In this document: positions 24,921-34,047 of the stretch, piece after piece
Position numbering within the stretch: position 1 is the first letter of the stretch
How the letters are laid out: each line of letters starts with the position of its first letter
DNA from: Arthrobacter sp. NicSoilB8
Lineage (GTDB): Bacteria > Actinomycetota > Actinomycetes > Actinomycetales > Micrococcaceae
Reading direction: 5' to 3'
Length of the DNA: 64,000 nucleotides
NCBI RefSeq assembly: GCF_019977355.1
Contig: NZ_AP024655.1
Span: 3,720,001-3,784,000, forward strand
The notes under the pieces: model-generated
What the model was told of the DNA's origin: nothing
The model's input: only the letters and a program-made list of their open reading frames with translations
Database searches by the model: none
Translations under genes and position numbers: made by a program

Positions 24921-25999
24921 CGGGCACCCCGCAGGAATCCGGTCTGGCGGCCCACTACCTGACCGGCGTCGGGGGCCACGATGAGTTCCTGGGCCGCAGC
25001 ATAGGCCTCCCCGCCGTCCACAACCGTCAGTGTTTCATCCGGGGCCACGGAGCGCTTGATGACCGCCAGGGCCACCGGGCCCATCTCGTAGTGCTGGGCA
25101 ACGGAGGTCACGGTGCCCACCTTGCGGTCGCCGGCGCGCACTTCGCTGCCGGTCGCGGGCAGGGTGTGCTGGGAGCCGTCGAGCTGGAGGAACACGAGCC
25201 GCCGTGGCGGGTGGCCCAGATTGTGGACGCGGGCGATCGTCTCCTGGCCCTTGTAGCAGCCCTTGGCCAGATGCACGGCGGTGCGGAGGAGGTCGAGCTC
25301 GTGCGGGATGGTCTTGTCGTCCGTTTCGGCGCCCCACCGCGGGCGCCATGCGGCAATCCGCAGCGCCTCGGCGGCCATGCTGCCGGCGAGGGCGCGGTCC
25401 CCCACCGTGGCGGCGAGTTCAGCCGCGGGGACGAGGTACTCGAACCACGGCCGTTCCAGGCCGGGGTGGGCGTCCTCGCCCACCACAGCGTAGGAATAGC
25501 CGCCCGCACCCACGTGCGGCCACGGGTCCTCCCATACGAGGAACTGCGACCACTCCGGGATGCGCTTGGTGGTACCCAGCACGGCCCAGTCCGCCGCGAC
25601 GTCGGCGACTTCGACCCGGAGCATGAACTTCATCCTGGTCAGCCATTCGGCGAGCGGGGCGGCCTCGGCTCCTTCAACGATCAGCCAGGTGGTTTCGCCG
25701 TCGTCCACCACCCGGGCGTCGAATTCGATCCGGCCCTGGACGCTGAGCAGCAGCAGTTCGGTGGACTGGCCCGCGGCCAGGGTGGTGAGCTGCTGGGAGG
25801 ACAAGGTGTTGAGCCAGGAGAGGCGGTCCGGCCCGCTGACAGTGACAACGCCGCGGTTGGAGAGATCGACGACGGCGGTGCCTGCGGCCAGCGCCCGCTG
25901 CTCCCGTAGCGGCTCACCGTAGTGGGCGGCGACGCCGGCGTCGGCACCGCCGGCCTCAACAGCGGCCGGGCGCGACAACAGGGGGCTCTTGATAGTCAT
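24917..25999 (-). CDS. ygfZ: YgfZ/GcvT-family folate-binding protein (Fe-S cluster maintenance)
   Basis: 360 residues. YgfZ proteins are tetrahydrofolate-binding relatives of the glycine-cleavage T protein that support biogenesis or repair of certain Fe-S enzymes. The diagnostic motif is present as KGCYKGQE near residue 245, including the functionally important Cys. The GcvT-like N-terminal fold (VVDLSNRGVVTVSGPDRLSWLNTLSSQ) and the C-terminal barrel also fit. Start ATG 25999. Coupled to an ankyrin gene downstream. Confidence 0.92.
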   Translation of the reverse strand: MTIKSPLLSRPAAVEAGGADAGVAAHYGEPLREQRALAAGTAVVDLSNRGVVTVSGPDRLSWLNTLSSQQLTTLAAGQSTELLLLSVQGRIEFDARVVDDGETTWLIVEGAEAAPLAEWLTRMKFMLRVEVADVAADWAVLGTTKRIPEWSQFLVWEDPWPHVGAGGYSYAVVGEDAHPGLERPWFEYLVPAAELAATVGDRALAGSMAAEALRIAAWRPRWGAETDDKTIPHELDLLRTAVHLAKGCYKGQETIARVHNLGHPPRRLVFLQLDGSQHTLPATGSEVRAGDRKVGTVTSVAQHYEMGPVALAVIKRSVAPDETLTVVDGGEAYAAAQELIVAPDAGQVVGRQTGFLRGAR

Positions 26000-26056
26000 A
26001 TTGAAAGGAACGTCCTTAACTGTGCTCGTATTCCGGCCCCGGCAGGTCGGATCGCC

Positions 26057-26806
26057 CTAGCGGTATTCCGGATTTTCAAAGTCGAAACGGGTGCCGGCTT
26101 TCCAGGCGTCGGGGAGGTTGCCATAGGCGGGGATGCCGCCGGCGTCCTTGAGCATGCGGGCCAGGTGCAGCATGTTCCAGGTCATGAAGGTCGTGTTGCG
26201 GTTGGTGAAATCGCTCTCCGGGCCCCCGGATCCCTCGTCCAGATAGCTCGGTCCCGGCCCGACGGGGCCGATCCAGCCGGCGTCGGCCTGCGGCGGGATG
26301 GTGAAGCCGATGTGCTGGAGGCTGTACAGGACGTTCATGGCGCAGTGCTTGATGCCGTCCTCGTTGCCGGTGATGAGGCAGCCGCCCACCTTCGGATAGT
26401 AGGCCCACTGGCCCTTCGCGTTCAGCTGCCCGGAGTGGGCGTAGAGGCGCTCGATCAGCTTCTTGGTCTGCGAGGAGTTGTCCCCCAGCCAGATGGGTCC
26501 GGCGACGACGACGATGTCCGCTTCCTGGACGGCCGGATAGATCTCCGGCCATTCGTCGGTGGCCCAGCCGTGTTCGCGCATGTCGGGGTAGACGCCGCTG
26601 GCGATGTCATGGTCCACGGTGCGGATCACGCGGGTGGTGACGCCCTGCTTTTCCATGATTCTGCGGCTGACCTCGATCAGGCCCTGGGTGTTGGACACAT
26701 CCGGGGATTTCTTGAGGGTGCCGTTAAAGTACACGGCTTTGAGGTCTGCGTAGCTGGTGTTGCCGGCGGCTGTGCCAGTGTCGCTGCTGCTGACTGCGTC
26801 GTTCAC
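26057..26806 (-). CDS. Flavodoxin-like NAD(P)H-dependent oxidoreductase
   Basis: 249 residues. The N-terminal beta strand and phosphate loop (KAVYFNGTLKKSPDVSNTQGLIEVSRRIM) resemble the FMN-binding loop of NADPH-dependent FMN reductases, and ADIVVVAGPIWLGDNSSQTKKLIERL is the second flavin-binding segment of the family. No membrane segments. Likely uses FMN to reduce a quinone or similar; substrate unknown. GTG 26806 is the start because AGGGAG lies 6 nt upstream. Separated from the YgfZ gene by 57 nt. Confidence 0.82.
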   Translation of the reverse strand: MNDAVSSSDTGTAAGNTSYADLKAVYFNGTLKKSPDVSNTQGLIEVSRRIMEKQGVTTRVIRTVDHDIASGVYPDMREHGWATDEWPEIYPAVQEADIVVVAGPIWLGDNSSQTKKLIERLYAHSGQLNAKGQWAYYPKVGGCLITGNEDGIKHCAMNVLYSLQHIGFTIPPQADAGWIGPVGPGPSYLDEGSGGPESDFTNRNTTFMTWNMLHLARMLKDAGGIPAYGNLPDAWKAGTRFDFENPEYR

Positions 26807-26859
26807 GGTTTTTCTCCCTGGTCGGTACTGACAACGGAAAAATCGGTGAGACCGTGCGC

Positions 26860-27474
26860 TTAGCTTACTTTGGCGAGGATGGCCGATGCATGGGCTTCCA
26901 GCCCGCCGCCGGATGCCGAATCCTTGCCGGTGGCCACGTCCCAGCGCCACAGCAGGTTCCCGTCCACGAGCCCGAAGATCCGGGTGGCCGCCGTGTACTC
27001 CTTGGAGTGGCTGCCGCGCATCACCATGTCGGTGCTGAGCTGGATCTGGGGCCCCTTGATCTGGCCGTAGTAGAGCTCCGAGATGCCGCCGGGGTGCGCG
27101 ATGGAGACCGAGATGTCGAAGCCGCCGTCGCTGTTGCGCAGGGCCTCGACCTCATCGGCGCTCTTGAGCACGGGAACGATGTCCGCCGGGATCAGCCCGG
27201 GGCCGCCGTCTTCCTCGCGCTGCTTGCGTTCCAGCGCCCAGAAGCCGGTCTCGACCGTCAGGGGGCGCAGCTTGGTGCCCTCGTCGTCGGTCAGCCAGCT
27301 CTCGGCGCGGTACTGCAGGTACGGCAGGCCGTTGTGCGTGAACGAGACATGCTGCAAAAAGTGCTCGGAGTCCTCGTCCCCGGCTCCCAGCCGGCCGCGG
27401 CCCTCCCACTCACCAATGAGCCAGGACAGCGGAACGAGTTCGGGGGTCAGATCAGTAGGAATTTCAATCGGCAC
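26860..27474 (-). CDS. Nitrobindin-like FABP-family heme protein (DUF1794)
   Basis: 204 residues forming a predicted lipocalin-like beta barrel. The motif GEWEGRG (residues 21-27) is the family GxWxGxG. HVSFTHNGLPYLQYRAESW follows. Near the C-terminus LEAHASAILAKV supplies the His that binds heme iron in nitrobindins. Family members bind ferric heme b and are linked to NO or peroxynitrite chemistry; the physiological role in actinobacteria is unsettled. GTG 27474 has AGAGG 7 nt upstream. Confidence 0.85.
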   Translation of the reverse strand: MPIEIPTDLTPELVPLSWLIGEWEGRGRLGAGDEDSEHFLQHVSFTHNGLPYLQYRAESWLTDDEGTKLRPLTVETGFWALERKQREEDGGPGLIPADIVPVLKSADEVEALRNSDGGFDISVSIAHPGGISELYYGQIKGPQIQLSTDMVMRGSHSKEYTAATRIFGLVDGNLLWRWDVATGKDSASGGGLEAHASAILAKVS

Positions 27475-27516
27475 AGCAGCTACCTCTGGAAACTACGGGG
27501 TCTGGAAAGTAGGGGG

Positions 27517-27630
27517 TTACTTCTGGCCTTTGAAGAGGCGGTAGACGACAAAGCCGGCAAACCACGCCATGGACAGGCTGGCCACGCCGAGCAGGACAAG
27601 GAAGAAGATCTCATATGCAAGTACGGACAT
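27517..27630 (-). CDS. 37-residue single-helix membrane protein
   Basis: MSVLAYEIFFLVLLGVASL begins a short protein with one hydrophobic helix (about residues 4-29) and a basic C-terminal tail YRLFKGQK. No known domain. Evidence that it is real: a complete frame with ATG 27630 and TAAGGAT-type leaderless promoter (TAGGAT exactly 6 nt upstream), and a coherent membrane topology with positive-inside tail. It lies 42 nt before the nitrobindin-like gene on the same strand. Confidence 0.72.
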   Translation of the reverse strand: MSVLAYEIFFLVLLGVASLSMAWFAGFVVYRLFKGQK

Positions 27631-27636
27631 GATGCC

Positions 27637-27642
27637 ATCCTA
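27637..27642 (-). promoter_or_regulatory. -10 box, leaderless start of the 37-residue gene
   Basis: TAGGAT on the minus strand, 6 nt before ATG 27630. It supports expression of this very small gene. Confidence 0.5.
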
Positions 27643-27646
27643 ACGC

Positions 27647-28456
27647 CTAGTAGATGAGTAGTTTGTCTATGAAGTACGCGAGGGAACCGACCGCCGACAC
27701 GGGGCCCAGCCCCATGGCCACGGCCGCCAATATGCTCAGGCCCTCACCGCTGAGGATGACGAGGCGGCGGAAGCTCATCAGCACCGCCCCCACCACAACG
27801 CCGGCCAGGGCGGCAGGAATCACGGCGATGTCGGAGAAGACCAGGCCGGCCAGCGGCCCGGCGAGTCCGGCAGCAACGATCCCCAACGGCGCCACAATCC
27901 TGTCGGGCCAGCGGATCAGGCCGGCCATCAGGGCGATCGCAGCACTGACGGCCGCCACGAGGAGCATCTCGCGGACCCCGTTGAAGCGCGAACTCGCAAT
28001 CCAGCCGGCGCCCAGGCAAGAGAGCAGGACACCCGCGCACGAGCCCAGTGTGGATTCGAGCCGCTGTGCCTGGCCGGTACCCCGGATGAGCTGCATGACA
28101 AAAATGGCCATGACCCCGACCGCCATGAACGACGGCGTCCAGTTGAGGAAGCCTGGAGCCGGAAGATAGGTCGCGGCCACCGCCGACCCCACGCCGGGCA
28201 GGCCAATCAGGACTGCCAGGGTCTTCTTCGCGGGGATGCCGAGAAAATAGGGCCAGCCGATGCCGACGCCGGCGGCGCTGAGTACCGCGACGGCGAGGAG
28301 GACCCCGGGCGAGGAATAGGCGCCGGCAACAATGGCCGCGAGACCGGCCAGGCCGATGATCCCGACGCTCCATAGCTTCACCGGCCTGCCCGACCTCGGC
28401 AGACCCGCCATGGTCGTACCTTCGCTCACTGCGGACCCCAATTCGACTCGGCTCAT
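27647..28456 (-). CDS. Polytopic membrane protein of unknown function
   Basis: Up to 269 residues, about eight hydrophobic segments rich in Gly/Ala/Val, no soluble domain and no motif I recognise. ATG 28456 gives the longest form but lacks a ribosome site. ATG 28411 (MAGLPRSGRPVKLW) has GAAGG 7 nt upstream, and is preceded by a polar stretch, so it may be the real start. It ends 16 nt before the 37-residue gene, on the same strand. Divergent from glnR. Possibly a transporter-like protein; function not assignable. Confidence 0.72.
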   Translation of the reverse strand: MSRVELGSAVSEGTTMAGLPRSGRPVKLWSVGIIGLAGLAAIVAGAYSSPGVLLAVAVLSAAGVGIGWPYFLGIPAKKTLAVLIGLPGVGSAVAATYLPAPGFLNWTPSFMAVGVMAIFVMQLIRGTGQAQRLESTLGSCAGVLLSCLGAGWIASSRFNGVREMLLVAAVSAAIALMAGLIRWPDRIVAPLGIVAAGLAGPLAGLVFSDIAVIPAALAGVVVGAVLMSFRRLVILSGEGLSILAAVAMGLGPVSAVGSLAYFIDKLLIY

Positions 28457-28567
28457 TTTCGACGGGCCGCGGGCCCTGACGGTTCAATCCTGCCCTATGT
28501 GAACCGTATGTGTCGCAAAAGGACTGGCCGAAGGTGACGGGACCATAGCCGGAAAGGGGCCATTAGG

Positions 28568-28573
28568 TATACT
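28568..28573 (+). promoter_or_regulatory. Probable -10 box of glnR
   Basis: TATACT within TAGGTATACT, about 54 nt before the ATG; no good -35 is visible. Confidence 0.35.
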
Positions 28574-28626
28574 CGAGATCAGCAACACAGACGCCCAATG
28601 ATGCGCGGACACCCCTTGGAGGAACA

Positions 28627-29325
28627 ATGTCGCACATCCTGCTATTGACGAACAGCACCGGAACATCCGTGGACGTCCTGCCTGCTCTCGAATTGTTGAA
28701 CCACCGGGTCCATATTCTTCCGGCCGAGCCCACCGCGCTGCTCGAGACCGACCCCTGCGACATCGTCCTGCTCGACGCCCGCAAGGACCTGGTCGGCGCA
28801 CGTTCCCTCACCCAGCTGCTCAAGGCCACCGGCCTCAGCGCCCCCCTGATGCTCATCCTCACCGAAGGCGGCATGGCTGCCGTCTCCTCGGCGTGGGCCG
28901 TGGACGACATCCTCCTGGAATCCGCCGGCCCGGCCGAGGTCGAGGCCCGGATCCGCCTCGGGGTCGCGCGCGCCGTTCCGGAGCAGGATGATGCCCCGAC
29001 CGAAATCCGGGCCGCCGGCGTCGTGATTGACGAGGCCAGCTACACCGCACGGGTCAACGGGGCGGCGCTCAACCTGACCTTCAAGGAATTTGAACTTCTG
29101 AAGTACCTGGCCCAGCACCCCGGCCGGGTGTTCACCCGCCAGCAGCTGCTGACCGAGGTCTGGGGCTACGACTACTACGGCGGCACCCGCACCGTGGACG
29201 TCCACGTCCGGCGGCTCCGGGCCAAGCTGGGCGCCGACCACGAGAACCTGATCAGCACGGTCCGCAACGTCGGCTACCGCCTGACCCTGGTCCGCCAGCC
29301 CGAGGACGAGCTGACCGAGGCCTGA
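28627..29325 (+). CDS. glnR: GlnR, OmpR-type nitrogen regulator
   Basis: 232 residues. Global activator/repressor of nitrogen assimilation (glnA, amtB, nitrate/nitrite and urease genes) in actinobacteria. The N-terminal receiver-like domain begins [24 protein letters not shown] and keeps the central Asp in [11 protein letters not shown], but not the full phosphorylation pocket; GlnR is an orphan regulator not known to need a kinase. [19 protein letters not shown] is close to Streptomyces GlnR. The winged helix ([51 protein letters not shown]) is nearly identical to the family. GGAGG lies 5 nt before ATG. Monocistronic with a perfect terminator. Confidence 0.9.
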   Translation: MSHILLLTNSTGTSVDVLPALELLNHRVHILPAEPTALLETDPCDIVLLDARKDLVGARSLTQLLKATGLSAPLMLILTEGGMAAVSSAWAVDDILLESAGPAEVEARIRLGVARAVPEQDDAPTEIRAAGVVIDEASYTARVNGAALNLTFKEFELLKYLAQHPGRVFTRQQLLTEVWGYDYYGGTRTVDVHVRRLRAKLGADHENLISTVRNVGYRLTLVRQPEDELTEA

Positions 29326-29403
29326 GCGCAAGTACCCCGAGGGCATGGCGCCGGTTGCCTGACGGCGGAAATGAAGGCGGAGCGAACACGAAAGCGAACG
29401 CAG

Positions 29404-29439
29404 AAGGCCCCGGACTCTGATTCCAGAGTCCGGGGCCTT
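29404..29439. terminator. Bidirectional terminator after glnR
   Basis: A 15-bp perfect stem, AAGGCCCCGGACTCT with its complement, loop GATTCC, A-tract on one side and TT on the other. The rest of the glnR-mshD gap (29326-29403, 29440-29634) shows nothing else that I can recognise. Confidence 0.9.
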
Positions 29440-29634
29440 CAGCTTGCAGTGATCACTCATTCAGCGATCACGTACGCAGCGATCGGTCATTTAGTGGAGG
29501 ACATACGGGTCGAACGTATCGAGGCCACCCCAGTGGTGGATCCCCCTCGCATCTGGCTCAACGCCGGACGAGATAACGACTATACGTCCCGTCCGGAGTT
29601 CAGCCAAATCGGCCGCCGGTAGCCCGGCACCGGA

Positions 29635-29640
29635 TAGCCT
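29635..29640 (+). promoter_or_regulatory. -10 box, leaderless start of mshD
   Basis: TAGCCT exactly 6 nt before ATG 29647. Confidence 0.5.
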
Positions 29641-29646
29641 TGCACC

Positions 29647-30618
29647 ATGAGCCCTGCGCACCCGGAAAACTGGCCCGTACTTGCCGTCAAAGGAACCGTG
29701 GACGGAGCGCTGCTGCACGACGTCACGGCCCTGGTCGCCGCGTCGCAGGAGTCCGACGGCAATCCGCCCCTGTCCGAACAGACCCTGGTCACGCTGCGCG
29801 CTGCCGACGCCGGCGACCACTCGGTGCTGGCCCTTGCCTTGTACGCCCCGGACGAAGAATCAGATCCGGCAACGGGGCAGGACCTGGCCGGCGTCGCCGT
29901 CGTGATCGAGGAGCCCGACGGCACGGGGGTCCTCGAGGTCGCCGTCCACCCCAGCTACCGCAACCAGGGCGTCGGCGACCGCCTGGTGAGCGAACTGAAG
30001 AACGTGCGCGGCTTCGCGGGCCTGAACGCCTGGTCCCACGGAAACCACGAGGCCGCGGCGGACCTCGCGGCCCGCTACGGCTTCGGCGCCGTCCGGGAAC
30101 TATGGAAAATGCGGCTCATGACGGCAGCGGCGGAACTGCCGGAGATCACACTCCCGGCGGACGTGCGGCTCCGCGCCTTCGTGCCCGGCCGGGACGAGGA
30201 CGCCTGGCTGGCCGCGAACAAGGCCGCCTTCGCCCACCACCCGGAGCAGGGCAACATGTCCCGCGCCGATCTCGAGGCCCGGATGGCCGAACCGTGGTTT
30301 GATCCGGCGGGCTTCCTCCTGGCCGTGGATCCGGCGGACCGGATCCTGGGATTCCACTGGACCAAGGTGCACCCGCGGCACGGCGACCACCCCGCGATCG
30401 GCGAGGTCTATGTGGTGGGCGTGACCCCGGAGGCCCAGGGCTCCGGACTGGGCAAGGCCCTGACCATCGCCGGCATCCAGCACTTGCGGGACCTCGGACT
30501 TCGCGCCGTCATGCTCTACGTCGACGCTGACAACACCCCGGCCGTCTCGCTCTACCGCCGGCTGGGTTTCACCCGCTGGGATGTCGACGTCATGTATGCG
30601 CCGCTCCCGCAGCCGTAA
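29647..30618 (+). CDS. mshD: Mycothiol synthase MshD
   Basis: 323 residues. Transfers acetyl from acetyl-CoA to the cysteine amine of Cys-GlcN-Ins in the last step of mycothiol synthesis; mycothiol is the main low-molecular thiol of actinobacteria. Two GNAT domains in tandem: the first has VAVHPSYRNQGVGDRLVSEL, the second GVTPEAQGSGLGKALTIAGIQHL followed by LYVDADNTPAVSLYRRLGFT. WFDPAGFLLAV and GEVYVVGV are conserved in MshD. Start by leaderless -10 box. Stands alone between glnR and ppk. Confidence 0.93.
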   Translation: MSPAHPENWPVLAVKGTVDGALLHDVTALVAASQESDGNPPLSEQTLVTLRAADAGDHSVLALALYAPDEESDPATGQDLAGVAVVIEEPDGTGVLEVAVHPSYRNQGVGDRLVSELKNVRGFAGLNAWSHGNHEAAADLAARYGFGAVRELWKMRLMTAAAELPEITLPADVRLRAFVPGRDEDAWLAANKAAFAHHPEQGNMSRADLEARMAEPWFDPAGFLLAVDPADRILGFHWTKVHPRHGDHPAIGEVYVVGVTPEAQGSGLGKALTIAGIQHLRDLGLRAVMLYVDADNTPAVSLYRRLGFTRWDVDVMYAPLPQP

Positions 30619-30757
30619 TCACGGGTCCCAGGTTCCCGGCGGGCGGGCTTTAGTCAAGTCGGCGGACAACCGGCCCCTTCGAGGCCGAAATCTGGGTCAT
30701 CGGGCCGTGATTGCTTGTAAGGTTGAAGCTACATCGCGCCAGCATTGAGGAGACACC

Positions 30758-33022
30758 ATGCCACGGGATATTGCCCGGACATCCACGTCTGAACCCGCTA
30801 CGCCGGAAAAGGGGGCGCGTCCGGTACGTGCCCGCTTTGGCTCCTCCGAAGTGCCGGCCTCACGTGCCACCCAGGACCGGATCGACATTCCGGAGTTCGC
30901 GCCGAATCTGGAACCTGAAGGCGAAATCAGCCCGGACCGGTTCCTGGACCGGGAGCTGAGCTGGCTTGCCTTCAACGCCCGGGTCCTGGAACTGGCCGAA
31001 GACCCCAACCTGTACCTGCTGGAGCGGGTCAGCTTCCTGTCCATCTTCGCCTCCAACCTGGACGAGTTCTTCATGGTCCGGGTGGCCGGGCTGAAGCGGC
31101 GGATCGCCACGGGTCTCGCGGTCCCCTCCCCCGCCGGGCTGAGCCCTATGCAGGTGCTGGAGCAGATCGGCGAGGAGGCCCACCGGCTGCAGCAGCGCCA
31201 TGCCCGCGTCTACGCCGAACAGATCCGCCCGGCCCTGGCCTACGAGCACATCCACCTCATGCACTGGGAGGAGCTCGACTCCCAGGCCAAGGACCAGCTC
31301 AGCGCCATGTTCGCGGAGAAGGTCTTCCCGATCCTGACTCCGCTCGCGGTGGATCCGGCCCACCCGTTCCCCTACATTTCCGGGCTGTCCCTGAACCTGG
31401 CCGTGGTGGTCCGCAACCCGGTCAGCGACAAGGAGCTCTTCGCCCGCGTCAAGGTTCCTGACCAGCTCCCCCGCCTGATCTCCATCGACGGCGCCCGCGC
31501 CGGCTCCGTCCCCGGGCGCGTGGCGCGGTTCATCGCCCTCGAAGAAGTCATCGCCGTGCACCTGGACCAGCTGTTCGCCGGCATGGAGGTCCTGGAGCAC
31601 CACACCTTCCGCGTGACCCGCAACGAGGACGTCGAGGTCGAAGAGGACGACGCCGAGAACCTGCTGCAGGCGCTGGAGAAGGAACTCCTGCGCCGCCGGT
31701 TCGGCCCTCCCGTCCGGCTCGAAGTCACCAATGACATCAACCCGAACATCCGGGCGCTGCTGATCCGCGAGCTCGGCGTCGAGGAATCCGAGGTCTACTC
31801 CGTGCCGGCACCGCTGGACCTGCGCGGGCTCTCGGTGATCGCCGGGATCGACCGGGCGGACCTGCACTACCCCAAGCACGTCCCGCACACCTCCCGGTAC
31901 CTCAACGAATCGGAGACCTCCAAGGCGGCCAACGTCTTCGCCGCCATGCGGCGCCGGGACATCCTCCTGCACCACCCCTATGACTCCTTCTCCACCTCGG
32001 TCCAGGCATTCCTGGAACAGGCGGCCGCGGACCCGAAGGTCCAGGCCATCAAGCAGACCCTGTACCGCACGTCCGGGGACTCCCCGATTGTCGATGCGCT
32101 GATCGACGCCGCGGAGGCCGGCAAGCAGGTCCTGGCCCTCGTGGAGATCAAGGCCCGCTTCGACGAGCAGGCCAACATCTCGTGGGCCCGGAAACTGGAA
32201 CAGGCCGGCGTCCACGTGGTGTACGGCATCGTAGGCCTCAAGACCCACTGCAAGCTCTCCCTCGTGGTCCGCCAGGAAGTGGACGGCCTGCGCCGCTACT
32301 GCCACATCGGCACCGGCAACTACCACCCGCGCACGGCCCGCTACTACGAGGACTTGGGCCTGCTCACGGCCAACGAGCAGGTGGGCGAAGACCTCTCGAA
32401 GCTGTTCAACCAGCTGTCCGGCTACGCGCCGAAATCCACCTTCAAGAGGCTGCTCGTGGCGCCGCGCTCGGTCCGGTCCGGGCTGATCGACAGGATCGAA
32501 ACCGAGATCAAGAACGCCAGGGCCGGCATCTCCGCCCGGGTGCAGATCAAGGTCAATTCGATGGTGGACGAGGCCATCATCGATTCCCTGTACCGTGCCT
32601 CCCAGGCCGGGGTGCCCGTGGACGTCATTGTCCGCGGCATCTGCTCCCTGCGTCCCGGCGTTCCCGGACTGAGCGAGAACATCACGGTCCGTTCCGTGCT
32701 GGGCCGCTTCCTGGAGCACTCGCGCGTCTTCGCCTTCGCCAATGGCGGGGACCCGGTGGTCTTCATCGGCTCGGCCGACATGATGCACCGCAACCTGGAC
32801 CGCCGGGTGGAGGCCCTTGTGCAGCTCACGAGCGGCGATGACACGAGCTATGTCCTGGACCTGCTCAAGCGCTACATGGACCCGGAAACCGCCAGCTGGC
32901 ACCTGGACCGGCAGGGCGAATGGACCCGGCACCACCTCGCGGAGGACGGCCGGAACCTCGACGACGTTCAGTCCTGGCTGCTTGCTTCCCGCTCGCGTCA
33001 GCGCTCGACCAGCCTGCGGTAG
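30758..33022 (+). CDS. ppk: Polyphosphate kinase 1
   Basis: 754 residues. Makes inorganic polyphosphate from ATP, reversibly, through a phosphohistidine. The N-terminal domain starts after a 55-residue variable tail at [51 protein letters not shown]. The C1/C2 catalytic region has [11 protein letters not shown] and [24 protein letters not shown] with the catalytic His, and [18 protein letters not shown] near the end. GAGGAG lies 6 nt before ATG. Followed closely by a Nudix/phosphatase gene, the same order as ppk1-mutT1 of mycobacteria. Confidence 0.97.
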   Translation: MPRDIARTSTSEPATPEKGARPVRARFGSSEVPASRATQDRIDIPEFAPNLEPEGEISPDRFLDRELSWLAFNARVLELAEDPNLYLLERVSFLSIFASNLDEFFMVRVAGLKRRIATGLAVPSPAGLSPMQVLEQIGEEAHRLQQRHARVYAEQIRPALAYEHIHLMHWEELDSQAKDQLSAMFAEKVFPILTPLAVDPAHPFPYISGLSLNLAVVVRNPVSDKELFARVKVPDQLPRLISIDGARAGSVPGRVARFIALEEVIAVHLDQLFAGMEVLEHHTFRVTRNEDVEVEEDDAENLLQALEKELLRRRFGPPVRLEVTNDINPNIRALLIRELGVEESEVYSVPAPLDLRGLSVIAGIDRADLHYPKHVPHTSRYLNESETSKAANVFAAMRRRDILLHHPYDSFSTSVQAFLEQAAADPKVQAIKQTLYRTSGDSPIVDALIDAAEAGKQVLALVEIKARFDEQANISWARKLEQAGVHVVYGIVGLKTHCKLSLVVRQEVDGLRRYCHIGTGNYHPRTARYYEDLGLLTANEQVGEDLSKLFNQLSGYAPKSTFKRLLVAPRSVRSGLIDRIETEIKNARAGISARVQIKVNSMVDEAIIDSLYRASQAGVPVDVIVRGICSLRPGVPGLSENITVRSVLGRFLEHSRVFAFANGGDPVVFIGSADMMHRNLDRRVEALVQLTSGDDTSYVLDLLKRYMDPETASWHLDRQGEWTRHHLAEDGRNLDDVQSWLLASRSRQRSTSLR

Positions 33023-33033
33023 GGACAGTGAGT

Positions 33034-34011
33034 GTGAGCAGCGATGCCCTGGTTGCGGACCAGGCGGACCATCCCGGTGAAGAGGTTGCCGTCACGGCAG
33101 CCGGTGCCATTCCCTGGCGCCTCAATTCGGCAAACAAGGACCAGCTCGAGGTCTTGCTGATTCACCGCCCGCGGTACGACGACTGGTCCTGGCCGAAGGG
33201 CAAAATCGACCCCGGCGAGACCATCCCGGAGTGCGCCGTGCGCGAGGTGGAGGAGGAGATCGGGCTCATCGCTCCGCTCGGGATCCCTCTGCCGTCCATC
33301 CACTATCATGTGCCCGTCGGGCTGAAAGTGGTCCACTACTGGGCGGTCGACGTCGACGGCGCCGCACTGCTGCCGGACGGCAAGGAAGTCGACAGCGTCA
33401 TGTGGTGCCCGCCCGAGAAGGCTGCCCGCCTCCTGAGCAACCCGGGCGACATTGAACCGCTGCAGCACTTGGTGAACGCCCACGACCGCGGGGAACTGGA
33501 GACCTGGCCGCTGGTGATCGTGCGCCATGCGAAGGCCAAGCCCCGCTCCTCGTGGACCAAGGCCGAGGGCGACCGGCCGCTGGCCGCCACCGGCATGCGG
33601 CAGGCCCAGTCGGTCGGGCGGCTCCTGCACGCGTGGAAGCCCGCACGGATCGTCTCAAGCCCGTGGCTGCGGTGCGTGGCCACCATCGCGCCGTACGCCA
33701 AGGCGGCCGATGCCAAAGTGAAGCTCAACGAGGCCCTCACCGAGCACCGGCACGGCCGCAGCCCGCACAAGACGGCCGCCGTCGTCGAGGCACTCTTCGA
33801 CAAGCAGCGGGCCGTGGCCCTCTGCACGCACCGCCCGGCACTGCCGACCGTACTGAAGCAACTGGCCAAGCACATGAACTCCCGCCTCCGGGACCTGCTG
33901 CCGTCCTCGGACCCTTTCCTGGCGCCGGGCGAGATCATCGTGTGCCACGTGGCACATGGCAGCAAGAACAAGGTGGTGGCCGTGGAGCGGTTCAGGCCGT
34001 TCGACGACTGA
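33034..34011 (+). CDS. Nudix hydrolase fused to a histidine phosphatase (MutT1-like)
   Basis: 325 residues. The N-terminal Nudix domain has the full box GKIDPGETIPECAVREVEEEIGL (G-x5-E-x7-REVEEEIG). The C-terminal SixA-like histidine phosphatase domain begins with VIVRHAKAK, the RHG-type motif with the catalytic His. Mycobacterial MutT1 has this fusion and hydrolyses 8-oxo-dGTP and diadenosine polyphosphates, which fits a housecleaning role beside ppk. Start GTG 33034 is chosen for AGGGA 8 nt upstream; GTG 33028 is also possible. Confidence 0.9.
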   Translation: MSSDALVADQADHPGEEVAVTAAGAIPWRLNSANKDQLEVLLIHRPRYDDWSWPKGKIDPGETIPECAVREVEEEIGLIAPLGIPLPSIHYHVPVGLKVVHYWAVDVDGAALLPDGKEVDSVMWCPPEKAARLLSNPGDIEPLQHLVNAHDRGELETWPLVIVRHAKAKPRSSWTKAEGDRPLAATGMRQAQSVGRLLHAWKPARIVSSPWLRCVATIAPYAKAADAKVKLNEALTEHRHGRSPHKTAAVVEALFDKQRAVALCTHRPALPTVLKQLAKHMNSRLRDLLPSSDPFLAPGEIIVCHVAHGSKNKVVAVERFRPFDD

Positions 34012-34047
34012 AATCCTTGACCCCGGAAGGCCGCAGCCTTAGGCTGC

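Noticed and set aside
28627..29325. MtrA/PhoP-type two-component regulator
   Set aside because: N-terminal sequence ([28 protein letters not shown]) and the lack of an adjacent kinase fit GlnR better.
30860..32935. Long minus-strand open frame (about 690 codons) antisense to ppk
   Set aside because: High-GC shadow frame. Ppk on the plus strand has all catalytic motifs, and the antisense translation shows no domain and is Gly/Arg/Asp-rich.
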